A DNA stretch of 19,015 nt, taken from assembly GCA_028222445.1 (NCBI GenBank), contig JAOISU010000013.1, forward strand, positions 1 through 19,015, given 5' to 3'. Below, piece after piece: positions 8,033 through 15,019 of the stretch; position 1 is the first letter of the stretch, and every line of letters starts with the position of its first letter. Source of the DNA: Candidatus Pelagibacter sp. (GTDB lineage: Bacteria > Pseudomonadota > Alphaproteobacteria > Pelagibacterales > Pelagibacteraceae). The position numbers and the translations under genes are program-made. The notes beneath the pieces were generated by a model, which was given only the letters and a program-made list of their open reading frames with translations, searched no databases and was not told the DNA's origin.

Positions 8033-8986
8033 ATGAAAAAAATTCTAATTACACGAAGATTGTTAAAAGAGTCTGAAGACAAAGCTTCAAAAATGTTTGA
8101 TGCAAAGTTTAACAGCAATGATGAATTATATTCTCAATCAAAGCTTATCGAATTAAGTGAAGGTCATGATGCAGTATTAACTTCTTTAACTGATAAAATG
8201 GATGAAGAGACCATAAACAAACTTCCAGACAGTATTAAGGTAATTTCTAATTTTGCAGTTGGATTTGGAAACATTGATTTAGAAGCAGCAAAAAAAAGAG
8301 GAATAGCTGTAACTAATACACCAGAAGTTTTATCTGATGCCACAGCTGAGATTGGAATTTTATTAATTCTTGGAGCATGTAGAAGAGTTCCAGAGGGTGT
8401 TCAGGCTGCAAAAGAAAGTAGCTGGAAATGGTCTGCAGATTATTTGATAGGAAAACAGTTAACTGGTACGAGGCTTGGAATTTTAGGAATGGGGAGAATA
8501 GGTCAAAAGATTGCAAAAATTGCAAAATCTTTAGGAATGATTATTCATTATCATAACAGATCAAAACTAAGTGATGAAAAAGAACAGGGTGCCATTTATC
8601 ATGATAGCATTAAAAGTCTTTTTGGAGTTTCAGATGTATTGTCAATTTGTTGCCCTGCAACAAAAGAAACAGAAAATTTAATTAATAAAGAAACATTAGA
8701 ATATTTTCCAACAGGTGCGGTTATAACAAATGTAGCTCGTGGAGACATTGTTGAAGATGAAGCTTTAATAGATGCATTAAATAGAAGAAAAATCTATGCA
8801 GCAGGACTTGATGTTTATAAGGGTGAACCAAATTTAAATCCAGGCTATCTGAAGATTAAAAGTGTTTTTATTTTGCCTCACCTTGGAAGTGCCACTAAGC
8901 ACACAAGAATTGCTATGGCCAATCTAGCCATAGACAATATTGATGAGTTTTTCAAAACAGGAAATTGTAAAAATAAAGTAAATTAA
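8033..8986 (+). CDS. D-2-hydroxyacid dehydrogenase, glyoxylate/hydroxypyruvate reductase type
   Basis: This 317-residue NAD(P)-dependent enzyme interconverts a 2-oxoacid and a D-2-hydroxyacid; glyoxylate to glycolate or hydroxypyruvate to D-glycerate are the likely reactions given the neighbours. The Rossmann motif is GILGMGRIGQKIA (149-161). The catalytic residues are Arg236 (NVARGD), Glu265 (KGEP) and His283 (LPHLGSAT). Asn-Arg-Ser at 175-177 after the second strand suggests NADPH preference (inference). The ATG at 8033 is chosen because it starts 2 bases after glcF and gives the normal N-terminus KKILITRRL; an in-frame ATG at 7985 inside glcF would add 16 unrelated residues. It could balance GlcDEF by recycling excess glyoxylate. 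Confidence 0.86.
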   Translation: MKKILITRRLLKESEDKASKMFDAKFNSNDELYSQSKLIELSEGHDAVLTSLTDKMDEETINKLPDSIKVISNFAVGFGNIDLEAAKKRGIAVTNTPEVLSDATAEIGILLILGACRRVPEGVQAAKESSWKWSADYLIGKQLTGTRLGILGMGRIGQKIAKIAKSLGMIIHYHNRSKLSDEKEQGAIYHDSIKSLFGVSDVLSICCPATKETENLINKETLEYFPTGAVITNVARGDIVEDEALIDALNRRKIYAAGLDVYKGEPNLNPGYLKIKSVFILPHLGSATKHTRIAMANLAIDNIDEFFKTGNCKNKVN

Positions 8987-9006
8987 TTTCTTTATAATTT
9001 TTAATT

Positions 9007-10224
9007 ATGAATAAAGTTATTTTACCAAAACAAAAAGCGATAACTATATTTTTGGTATTTGCTCTTGGTTATTATATCTCTAATTTACTAAGAGCAATCA
9101 CTGCAACTATTTCACCTAATCTTATATCAGAGTTTGATTTATCAGCTGGTGACTTAGGACTTTTGGGAGGTGGATATTTTTTAGGTTTTGCTGCTGTTCA
9201 AATTCCATTAGGTTATTTATTAGATAATAAGGGACCAAAAAAAATAGTATCATATTTTTTACTTATAGCTGTATTGGGTATGATTTCATTTTCTTTATCA
9301 GAAAATTTTATTACTCTTTTAATATCAAGAATTTTAATTGGAATAGGTGTGGGCGCTTGTTTGATGGGGCCACTTACTGCTTATAGAATTTGGTATCAAG
9401 ATGAAACGCAACAAAGAGCAAATTCATGGATGTTAATGGTGGGCGCAATTGGAATGCTCTCTTCTAGTTTGCCAGTACAATTTTTTTTACCGATAATTGG
9501 ATGGAGAATGATATTTATCACTTTAGCTCTATTAACCATATTTTGTATTATCTTAATTATTTTTTTTATACCTAATTGGAACAAAGCAAATATTCAAAGT
9601 AACTCAAATGATAATGGTTCTTTAAAAGAAATTTGGAACAATAGTTTTTTTAAAAGCTTAGTTCCAATGGGATTTTTTAATTATGGCGGATTGTTTGCTA
9701 TTCAGACACTTTGGGCAGGACCATGGATGATTAAAGTTTCAGGATATACACCCGAACAAAGTGCAAATGGTCTTTTCTTAATTTATTTTTCTCTCTTAAT
9801 ATCATTCCTATCTTGGGGCTATTTAGTTCCTAAAATTTCAAAAAATGTTTCAGATGCGATAAGATTATTGAAGTTTGGTGCACCGTTAAATTTAATTGTT
9901 CTAGCTTTTATAATTTATCTTGGACCTAAAGCAGGAGCATATCACTGGGCTTTTTTTGCTGTAAGTTCTGTTTTTTTATCCTTAACCCAACCAGCAGTAG
10001 GTATGGCTTTTTCACTTTCAAATGCAGGAAAAGCACTGACATCATTTAATCTGCTTCTTTTTATTGGAGCATTTGCGCTTCAATGGATCATTGGCGTTAT
10101 TATTGATCTCACAATGAACTTAGGCTATTCAGAAATTTCAGGCTTTAGATTTGCTATGATATTTTTTTTATTAACTTCTTTCTTTTCCTATCTATTTTTC
10201 TTAATAAGAAATTATAAAAATTAA
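9007..10224 (+). CDS. Major facilitator superfamily transporter
   Basis: This 405-residue inner-membrane protein has about 12 predicted membrane segments. An MFS motif A variant, GYLLDNKGPKK (69-79, with Asp73 and Gly76), lies in the loop between helices 2 and 3, and a glycine-rich helix 4 (RILIGIGVGACLMGP) matches motif C-like patterns. Family-level resemblance is to the NarK/organic-anion permease side of MFS. It lies 20 bases after the hydroxyacid dehydrogenase gene, at the end of the hydroxyacid run, so it may import glycolate, lactate or a related carboxylate. That is inference from position, and the substrate cannot be read from sequence. It ends 2 bases from the convergent regulator gene. 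Confidence 0.86.
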   Translation: MNKVILPKQKAITIFLVFALGYYISNLLRAITATISPNLISEFDLSAGDLGLLGGGYFLGFAAVQIPLGYLLDNKGPKKIVSYFLLIAVLGMISFSLSENFITLLISRILIGIGVGACLMGPLTAYRIWYQDETQQRANSWMLMVGAIGMLSSSLPVQFFLPIIGWRMIFITLALLTIFCIILIIFFIPNWNKANIQSNSNDNGSLKEIWNNSFFKSLVPMGFFNYGGLFAIQTLWAGPWMIKVSGYTPEQSANGLFLIYFSLLISFLSWGYLVPKISKNVSDAIRLLKFGAPLNLIVLAFIIYLGPKAGAYHWAFFAVSSVFLSLTQPAVGMAFSLSNAGKALTSFNLLLFIGAFALQWIIGVIIDLTMNLGYSEISGFRFAMIFFLLTSFFSYLFFLIRNYKN

Positions 10225-10226
10225 TT

Positions 10227-11309
10227 TTATTTTAGATGTTTGTAAATTGTGGTTCTTGATACACCAAGTTTTCTAGAAGCTGCACTAATATTTCCAGTTT
10301 CTATAAATGCAGATTTAATTAAAACACATCTTTCTTCCTTAAACTTAGAACCTTTACAGTTATTGCACGCATAAGTTTTTATTCCTGTTTCTTTGGATAT
10401 TTTTTTCTTAAAATTTTGACTTTTTATTATAAAGACAGACGAACCTAAATGATCAGAAATTTTTAGGATTTTATTTTGTAAAAGTTCATTTGCTATTGAA
10501 GAAAATGAAGTTGTAAAAATATTATTAAAATTCTCATTCTTTAATGGTGCTAGTCCATGTAGCATTATTCGTGCGTTTGAATTAGAACCAACAACAAATC
10601 CATCACCATTAATTGCAAGCAAACCAACACTATTAGTACTAAGATATTCTTGGCGTGGATGGAAAGATAAAATTAATTCATCTTTAAATTGATTTATAAA
10701 TAATTTTGTTTCGATGCTTTTTGTAGCAAGCTTAACTAGCGCCAGTGTGTGCTGCTCTCTTGAATGCACATCAGTAGAAGCATCTATTATACCTATTGTT
10801 TTACCTTCATGATTTAGTATTGGACTTGCAAAGCAAGATAATTTTCCATGTGACTCAAAAAAATGCTCTTTACCTGAAACTATGGAGTCTTTATTGAGAG
10901 TTACAACCTGTCCTAATCCATTAGTACCTCCAATTTCTTCTCTCCAAATTGAACCTGGTATTACAATTTTTCCAACATCAGTTTTAAGACAGGTTTTATC
11001 GTAAATAGTATCCATAACTGAGCCAGTGCTGTCAGAATATGCTACCATAAAGTTTGTTCCAGCTATTTGTGAATATAGAAGTTCAAGCTCAGGATTTATC
11101 AGTCTTCTAATATATTCATTTTTTTCTTTAAGCTCATTAAGCTCTTTAAAAGAAAGAATCGTTCTCTTTGGTTTTTTAAGCGGATCCAATCCTGTTGAAA
11201 TACATCTCTTCCAGCTATCAGCTATATCTTTATCAATCAAAGAAGATAAAAAACCTCTTTTCTTAGTGAGGTTAGAGAATTCTTTTTCAACAGATGTTAA
11301 ATTTGGCAT
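10227..11309 (-). CDS. AcoR-like GAF/Fis-type transcriptional regulator lacking the AAA+ sigma-54 domain
   Basis: This 360-residue protein has the layout of acetoin-type regulators at both ends. The N-terminus is the typical DSWKRCISTGLDPLKKP (31-47). A GAF sensor domain covers about 75-205 (TDVGKIVIPGSIWREE, GGTNGLG, SHGKLSCFASPI, GIIDAS), and a PAS-like segment covers about 225-300 (GLLAINGDGFVVGSN). A Fis-type helix-turn-helix closes it (336-359, GNISAASRKLGVSRTTIYKHL). No Walker A/B or GAFTGA segment lies between, so it cannot remodel sigma-54 polymerase; it probably acts as a direct activator or repressor with sigma-70. Cys315, Cys318 and Cys328 precede the HTH. It is transcribed divergently from the alcohol dehydrogenase-ABC operon, its likely target. 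The ligand is unknown. Confidence 0.85.
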   Translation of the reverse strand: MPNLTSVEKEFSNLTKKRGFLSSLIDKDIADSWKRCISTGLDPLKKPKRTILSFKELNELKEKNEYIRRLINPELELLYSQIAGTNFMVAYSDSTGSVMDTIYDKTCLKTDVGKIVIPGSIWREEIGGTNGLGQVVTLNKDSIVSGKEHFFESHGKLSCFASPILNHEGKTIGIIDASTDVHSREQHTLALVKLATKSIETKLFINQFKDELILSFHPRQEYLSTNSVGLLAINGDGFVVGSNSNARIMLHGLAPLKNENFNNIFTTSFSSIANELLQNKILKISDHLGSSVFIIKSQNFKKKISKETGIKTYACNNCKGSKFKEERCVLIKSAFIETGNISAASRKLGVSRTTIYKHLK

Positions 11310-11361
11310 TTCTTATTTTAGGTCATAATTAAAAATGAACAACCAACCAGAAGTTGTATTT

Positions 11362-11378
11362 TGTTAACTTTTTGAACA
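11362..11378. promoter_or_regulatory. Operator-like imperfect palindrome TGTTNA-N5-TNAACA
   Basis: The sequence TGTTAACTTTTTGAACA has half sites TGTTNA and TNAACA separated by 5 bases. It lies about 107 bases before the dehydrogenase start, upstream of the candidate promoter, as expected for an activator site. It shares TGTTA with the second inverted repeat. Assignment to the adjacent Fis-type regulator is inference. Confidence 0.45.
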
Positions 11379-11423
11379 CTTTTTTGTGCAGTTGACTCTT
11401 AGTTGACCTGAATATTGGATAGG

Positions 11424-11449
11424 GTTTGTTATTAAAAAAATTAACAAAC
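11424..11449. promoter_or_regulatory. Perfect 8-bp inverted repeat GTTTGTTA-N10-TAACAAAC
   Basis: The arms GTTTGTTA (11424-11431) and TAACAAAC (11442-11449) are exact reverse complements around a 10-base A/T centre. The repeat overlaps the possible -10 region and ends 20 bases before the dehydrogenase ATG, so a bound protein could block or tune transcription. A weak RNA hairpin in the leader is the alternative. The TGTTA/TAACA core recurs in the palindrome upstream. Confidence 0.5.
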
Positions 11450-11469
11450 AAAAAAAATAGAGAGTAATT

Positions 11470-12531
11470 ATGAAAGCACAAGTTCTACATAAATATAATC
11501 CAAAAATGGATGAAAAAGTTTGGGTGACTGAGCAAGAAATGCCAGATCCAAAATTAGAAAAATCGTCAGATGTTATTGTTAAAATTGGTGCTGCAGGAGT
11601 TTGTAGAACTGATTTACACATTATCGAAGGTGTATGGGAACATATTCAAGATCCTAAAGGAGATTTATTACCCATGGTTATGGGTCATGAAAATGCGGGT
11701 TGGGTTGAAGAAGTGGGCAAGGATGTTGTTGGATTTAAAAAGGGTGATCCAGTAATTTTGCACCCAATCATCTCAGGAACAGATGGAACTTGTTTAAGCT
11801 GTCGTAGAGGCTTAGATCAGCATGCAGAAGAAGGTGCCTTTCCAGGACTAAACATTAAAGAAGGTGGATATGCTGAACTGCTTAAAACTAGTGTTCGTAA
11901 CTTAATTAAACTACCAACAATATTAGCGCCAAAAGATGTTGCACCATTTTCTGATGCAGGACTTACCGCTTATAGAGTTGTTAAAAAAGCTACTAGACAT
12001 TTATTACCAGGTCAGACTTGCGTAATTATTGGAGCTGGTGGACTGGGTCATATAGCAATTCAATGTTTGAAAGCAATGTGTGCTGCAAATATTATTATTG
12101 TTGAAAAATCTGCTGAAGCATTAAAACATGCGATGTCACTTGGTGGTGATGAAGGAGTTTTGATTGATGGCAATGAAGTTGAAAGAGTTTTAGAACTTAC
12201 CAAAGGTAAAGGTGGTGAAGCTGTAATCGATTTTGTTGGTGAAAAAGGATCCACTGCAATGGGAATCAAAATGACAGCAGGAAGTGGATACTATTATATC
12301 GTTGGCTATGGTGAAGAAATCAGAGTTCTAGCTGTTGATGTAATTATTTCAGAAAAAACAATTGTTGGAAATTTAGTGGGAACGTGGTCTGAGTTATATG
12401 AGCTGATGGAGTTAGCTAACAAAGGGTTAGTTACGCTTTCTATGCAAGAATATAAATTAGGCGATGCTAATAAAGCACTTCATGATCTTAACGAGGGTAA
12501 AGTTAAAGGAAGAGCTGTTTTAGTTCCATAA
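11470..12531 (+). CDS. Zinc-type MDR alcohol dehydrogenase, NAD-dependent
   Basis: This 353-residue medium-chain dehydrogenase probably oxidises an alcohol or polyol to the carbonyl compound with NAD+. Catalytic zinc ligands are Cys45 (GVCRTD), His73-Glu74 (GHENAGWVEEVG) and probably Asp162 (DAGLTAY) in the position often held by Cys. The Rossmann motif is GAGGLGHIAIQ (188-198), with Glu212 ending the second strand, which suggests NAD. The structural zinc loop is degraded: only Cys108 and Cys111 remain of the usual four, with Asp105 and Ala119 at the first and last positions and His118 adjacent. It leads the operon with the ABC importer genes, 21 bases before the binding protein, so it probably acts on the imported compound. 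The substrate is not recognisable. Confidence 0.86.
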   Translation: MKAQVLHKYNPKMDEKVWVTEQEMPDPKLEKSSDVIVKIGAAGVCRTDLHIIEGVWEHIQDPKGDLLPMVMGHENAGWVEEVGKDVVGFKKGDPVILHPIISGTDGTCLSCRRGLDQHAEEGAFPGLNIKEGGYAELLKTSVRNLIKLPTILAPKDVAPFSDAGLTAYRVVKKATRHLLPGQTCVIIGAGGLGHIAIQCLKAMCAANIIIVEKSAEALKHAMSLGGDEGVLIDGNEVERVLELTKGKGGEAVIDFVGEKGSTAMGIKMTAGSGYYYIVGYGEEIRVLAVDVIISEKTIVGNLVGTWSELYELMELANKGLVTLSMQEYKLGDANKALHDLNEGKVKGRAVLVP

Positions 12532-12540
12532 TAATAAAAA

Positions 12541-12546
12541 AAGGAG
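12541..12546 (+). promoter_or_regulatory. Strong Shine-Dalgarno of the binding-protein gene
   Basis: AAGGAG lies 6 bases before the ATG at 12553. Most genes in this window lack a recognisable ribosome site, so this strong one fits high translation of a periplasmic binding protein. Confidence 0.65.
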
Positions 12547-12552
12547 AGAGTA

Positions 12553-14088
12553 ATGAAAATAATAAAAACTTGCCTAAGTGCTATGATATCAGGAATTCTG
12601 ATATTTAGTCCAGCTTATGCAGATAAGTGGAGTGATCAATTTCCACATATCAAAGCGACAGGAGATATTCCAGGTGATTGTTCTTACGAAGAAATTTCTA
12701 AGAAAAATTATAAAGGAAAAACTCTTAAAATAAATACGCACGCTGTTCCAGTAATTGGACAGCCTACAGCTCTTCATGCTGAACAGTTTGCAAAACTAAC
12801 CGGCGCAACAGTTGATGTAACACATACACCTGCAGGTGATTTGTATGCAAAAGCTATGGTTCCTTTTAAAGCTGGTCAAGCCCCATACGATATCGTATTT
12901 GGTTTTTCTAACTTTATAAATGACTGGAGACAGTATTTAGCACCAGTTCCAAAAAAATACATGAACACAAAAGAGATGAAAGACGTTACAAAATCTCATG
13001 TGGGTGTTTCTTCTTGGGATGGAACTATGTACCAATATCCAGTTGATGGAGACAGACATTATCTAAAATACAGAAAAGACGTAATAGATAATCCTGAAAT
13101 GCAAAAAAAATACAAAGCAGACACTGGTAAAGAGTTAAAAGTTCCTACAACTTGGAAAGAATATGGCGAAATGGCCAAATATTTTAATGGTTGGGATTGG
13201 GATGGAGATGGAGAAAAAGAATACGGTTCAGCTGAAGTTATGAAAAAAGACGACTTAATGTTCGCAGCTTTTTTCAGTAGATCAGTAGCGTATGCTAAAA
13301 ATCCTAGAACTCCAGGTGGTTTCTTTTTTGATTTAGAAACTATGAAACCAAATGTTAACAATCCAGGGTTTGTTGAAGCTTTAACTGACTGGGTAGAAGC
13401 TACTAAGTATGTTCCTCCAGGAGGAATTAACTTTGGACTAGGTGATGAAATTGGATCATTTGGTGGTGGCCAAACTTTATTTAGTTTTTCATGGGATGAT
13501 GCTTTTATTGCAGCAATGCAAGATGATAGTCCTATTAAAAATAAAGTAGGTACAGCTCCTCTTCCAGGCGCAGACAAAGTTTGGAACAGAGTTACTGGCA
13601 AATGGGATAACAAATACAACCAAGCACCGTACATTGTATGGGGTTGGGCAGTAGGTGTTGCTAAGAAAAGTAAAGTTCAAGAGATGGCGTTTGATTATCT
13701 TTGTTTCTTTTCTAATGGAGCAAACCACCAAGCTGACTTAGCTATTGGTAACTTTGGTGTTAATCCATTTAAAAACTCTGATTTCGATCCAAATCTTTAC
13801 ATAGATACAATGGGTTGGGATAAAGAGATTGCAGAATCTTACACTAAAACACTTAAAGACATGGAAAAAAGTAAGAATAGAGTTTTCCCTTTAAGAGTTC
13901 GTGGTGTATTTGAGTTCACTAGTGCAGTTGCAACTGGAACTTCTAAGGCTTTAGCTGGTCAGCTATCTCCTCAAGAAGCTTTGGATGAAGTTGCTAAAGA
14001 ATGGGAAGCAATTGTCAAAAGAGTTGGTAAATCAGCAGTACAAGAGGATTATGCTGTTGGTGTCAAAATGGAAGACAATAAGTTATAA
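12553..14088 (+). CDS. ABC transporter periplasmic substrate-binding protein (family 1, long form)
   Basis: This 511-residue protein captures the substrate in the periplasm for the ABC importer encoded downstream. A signal peptide ends at about residue 23 (FSPAYA, then DKWSDQ). The mature part has family 1 features: a first beta-alpha unit around KTLKINTHAVPV, EQFAKLTGATVDV (77-89), PYDIVFGFSNF (111-121) and a tryptophan- and aromatic-rich middle. A DWDGDGEKEYG loop (215-225) resembles the calcium-binding loops seen in some members. It is longer than the usual 400-450 residues. Sugar or polyol is the likely class given the permease and ATPase types, but the ligand cannot be assigned. A perfect hairpin follows the gene and probably raises its expression relative to the permeases. 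Confidence 0.87.
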   Translation: MKIIKTCLSAMISGILIFSPAYADKWSDQFPHIKATGDIPGDCSYEEISKKNYKGKTLKINTHAVPVIGQPTALHAEQFAKLTGATVDVTHTPAGDLYAKAMVPFKAGQAPYDIVFGFSNFINDWRQYLAPVPKKYMNTKEMKDVTKSHVGVSSWDGTMYQYPVDGDRHYLKYRKDVIDNPEMQKKYKADTGKELKVPTTWKEYGEMAKYFNGWDWDGDGEKEYGSAEVMKKDDLMFAAFFSRSVAYAKNPRTPGGFFFDLETMKPNVNNPGFVEALTDWVEATKYVPPGGINFGLGDEIGSFGGGQTLFSFSWDDAFIAAMQDDSPIKNKVGTAPLPGADKVWNRVTGKWDNKYNQAPYIVWGWAVGVAKKSKVQEMAFDYLCFFSNGANHQADLAIGNFGVNPFKNSDFDPNLYIDTMGWDKEIAESYTKTLKDMEKSKNRVFPLRVRGVFEFTSAVATGTSKALAGQLSPQEALDEVAKEWEAIVKRVGKSAVQEDYAVGVKMEDNKL

Positions 14089-14156
14089 AAATAATCTTAT
14101 ATGGCCACCTTTAATTAGGTGGCCATATACATGCAATATAATCAATATTCAAAGTC
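14089..14156 (+). terminator. Intercistronic hairpin after the binding-protein gene (partial terminator or mRNA stabiliser)
   Basis: A perfect 13-bp stem is formed by TATATGGCCACCT (14098-14110) and AGGTGGCCATATA (14117-14129) with loop TTAATT. It is the most GC-rich structure in an AT-rich spacer. No U-run follows on the plus strand, so it is unlikely to be a full intrinsic terminator. Its place between a binding-protein gene and its permeases is typical of 3'-end protecting or attenuating stem-loops that make binding protein exceed permease. The rest of the 68-base spacer shows nothing clear. Confidence 0.75.
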
Positions 14157-15017
14157 ATGAACTTTAAACATAAATACATTTTTCTATTTCCTGGTTTATT
14201 TGTTCTTATAGGTATCTTAATTTTCCCGATAATATTTGTAGTTCGTTTAAGTTTATCAGGGTGGAATAGTTATAATGGTTTAAATTTTATAGGCCTTGAA
14301 AACTATATAAGATTATTTACAGATGACCCAAGGTTCTGGGAATCATTTTTTAGATTAAGTTTTTTGTCAGTAACAACTGTTGTTCTTCAATATGTAATTG
14401 GTTTTGCATTAGCACACATGGTCTGGAAGGAAATTAAGTTTCAAAGGTTTTTTAGAGTATTATTTTTAATACCTATGATGACCACACCAGTTATCATGAC
14501 TGTTATTTGGAGAACTTTTTTTCATGAATCTCTAGGTCCTGTAAATGATATTCTGGGTAACTTTGGTCTTTCACCAAAATGGCTCACAGACCCTACTTTA
14601 GCTAAATTTACTGTAATTATTGTTGAGGTTTGGCAGTGGACACCTTTTATGTTTTTACTATTGTTAGCAGGCCTTTTATCACTTCCAAAGGAACCATTTT
14701 TAGCAGCTGCAATTGATGGAGCTAGCCCAGTCAGAAAATTTATCTATGTAACATTTCCATTAATGGCACCTATATCTATCGGTGCAATTATTATTAGATT
14801 GATTGAAGCCTCAAAGATAATGGATACAGTTTATGTGTTAACCTCTGGTGGTCCAGGAACCTCAACTGAGACTTCAAGTTTTTATATTTTTATTAAAGGT
14901 TTGAGAGAGTTTCAAATGGGATATGCAGCTTCAATGTCATTCACATATTTAATAATAATGATCATAAGCTTAACTGTTATTGCAAAAGTATTAACTAAAT
15001 TATTACTAAAAGATTAA
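14157..15017 (+). CDS. ABC transporter permease, UgpA/MalF-like (first inner-membrane subunit)
   Basis: This 286-residue protein has about six membrane helices and forms half of the importer channel. The EAA loop that contacts the ATPase is at about 183-203 (AAAIDGASPVRKFIYVTFPLM). The N-terminus (FPGLFVLIGILIFPI), the SLSGWNSYNGLNFIGLENY segment and the late TSGGPGTSTETSSFYIF are typical of the carbohydrate-type MalF/UgpA branch. It follows the intercistronic hairpin and sits 2 bases before the second permease, so the two are coupled. A carbohydrate or polyol substrate fits the branch; the exact one is unknown. Confidence 0.91.
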   Translation: MNFKHKYIFLFPGLFVLIGILIFPIIFVVRLSLSGWNSYNGLNFIGLENYIRLFTDDPRFWESFFRLSFLSVTTVVLQYVIGFALAHMVWKEIKFQRFFRVLFLIPMMTTPVIMTVIWRTFFHESLGPVNDILGNFGLSPKWLTDPTLAKFTVIIVEVWQWTPFMFLLLLAGLLSLPKEPFLAAAIDGASPVRKFIYVTFPLMAPISIGAIIIRLIEASKIMDTVYVLTSGGPGTSTETSSFYIFIKGLREFQMGYAASMSFTYLIIMIISLTVIAKVLTKLLLKD

Positions 15018-15019
15018 AT

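Larger units (their letters stand above)
11310..11469. promoter_or_regulatory. Divergent regulatory spacer between regulator and dehydrogenase-ABC operon
   Basis: This 160-base spacer is the largest in the window. It holds, left to right, an imperfect palindrome (11362-11378), a direct repeat of AGTTGAC (11390-11396 and 11401-11407) and a perfect inverted repeat (11424-11449). Plus-strand -35-like boxes TTGACT (11392-11397) and TTGACC (11403-11408) are each inside a repeat copy. A -10-like TGTTAT (11427-11432) lies 18 bases after the second and inside the inverted repeat. Together these suggest an operator-promoter for the plus-strand operon; no clear promoter for the regulator was identified. 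Confidence 0.55.

Noticed and set aside
11026..11328. 100-codon plus-strand open frame across the regulator start
   Set aside because: Antisense to the conserved regulator N-terminus; low-complexity Ser/Leu-rich translation without a ribosome site.
13059..13634. 191-codon minus-strand open frame inside the binding-protein gene
   Set aside because: It lies wholly antisense to a clear periplasmic binding protein, has no recognisable domain and a Pro/Ser-rich composition typical of shadow frames.
14098..14129. Full intrinsic terminator ending the operon after the binding protein
   Set aside because: The stem is perfect but no U-run follows, and the permeases and ATPases of the same importer continue directly downstream.
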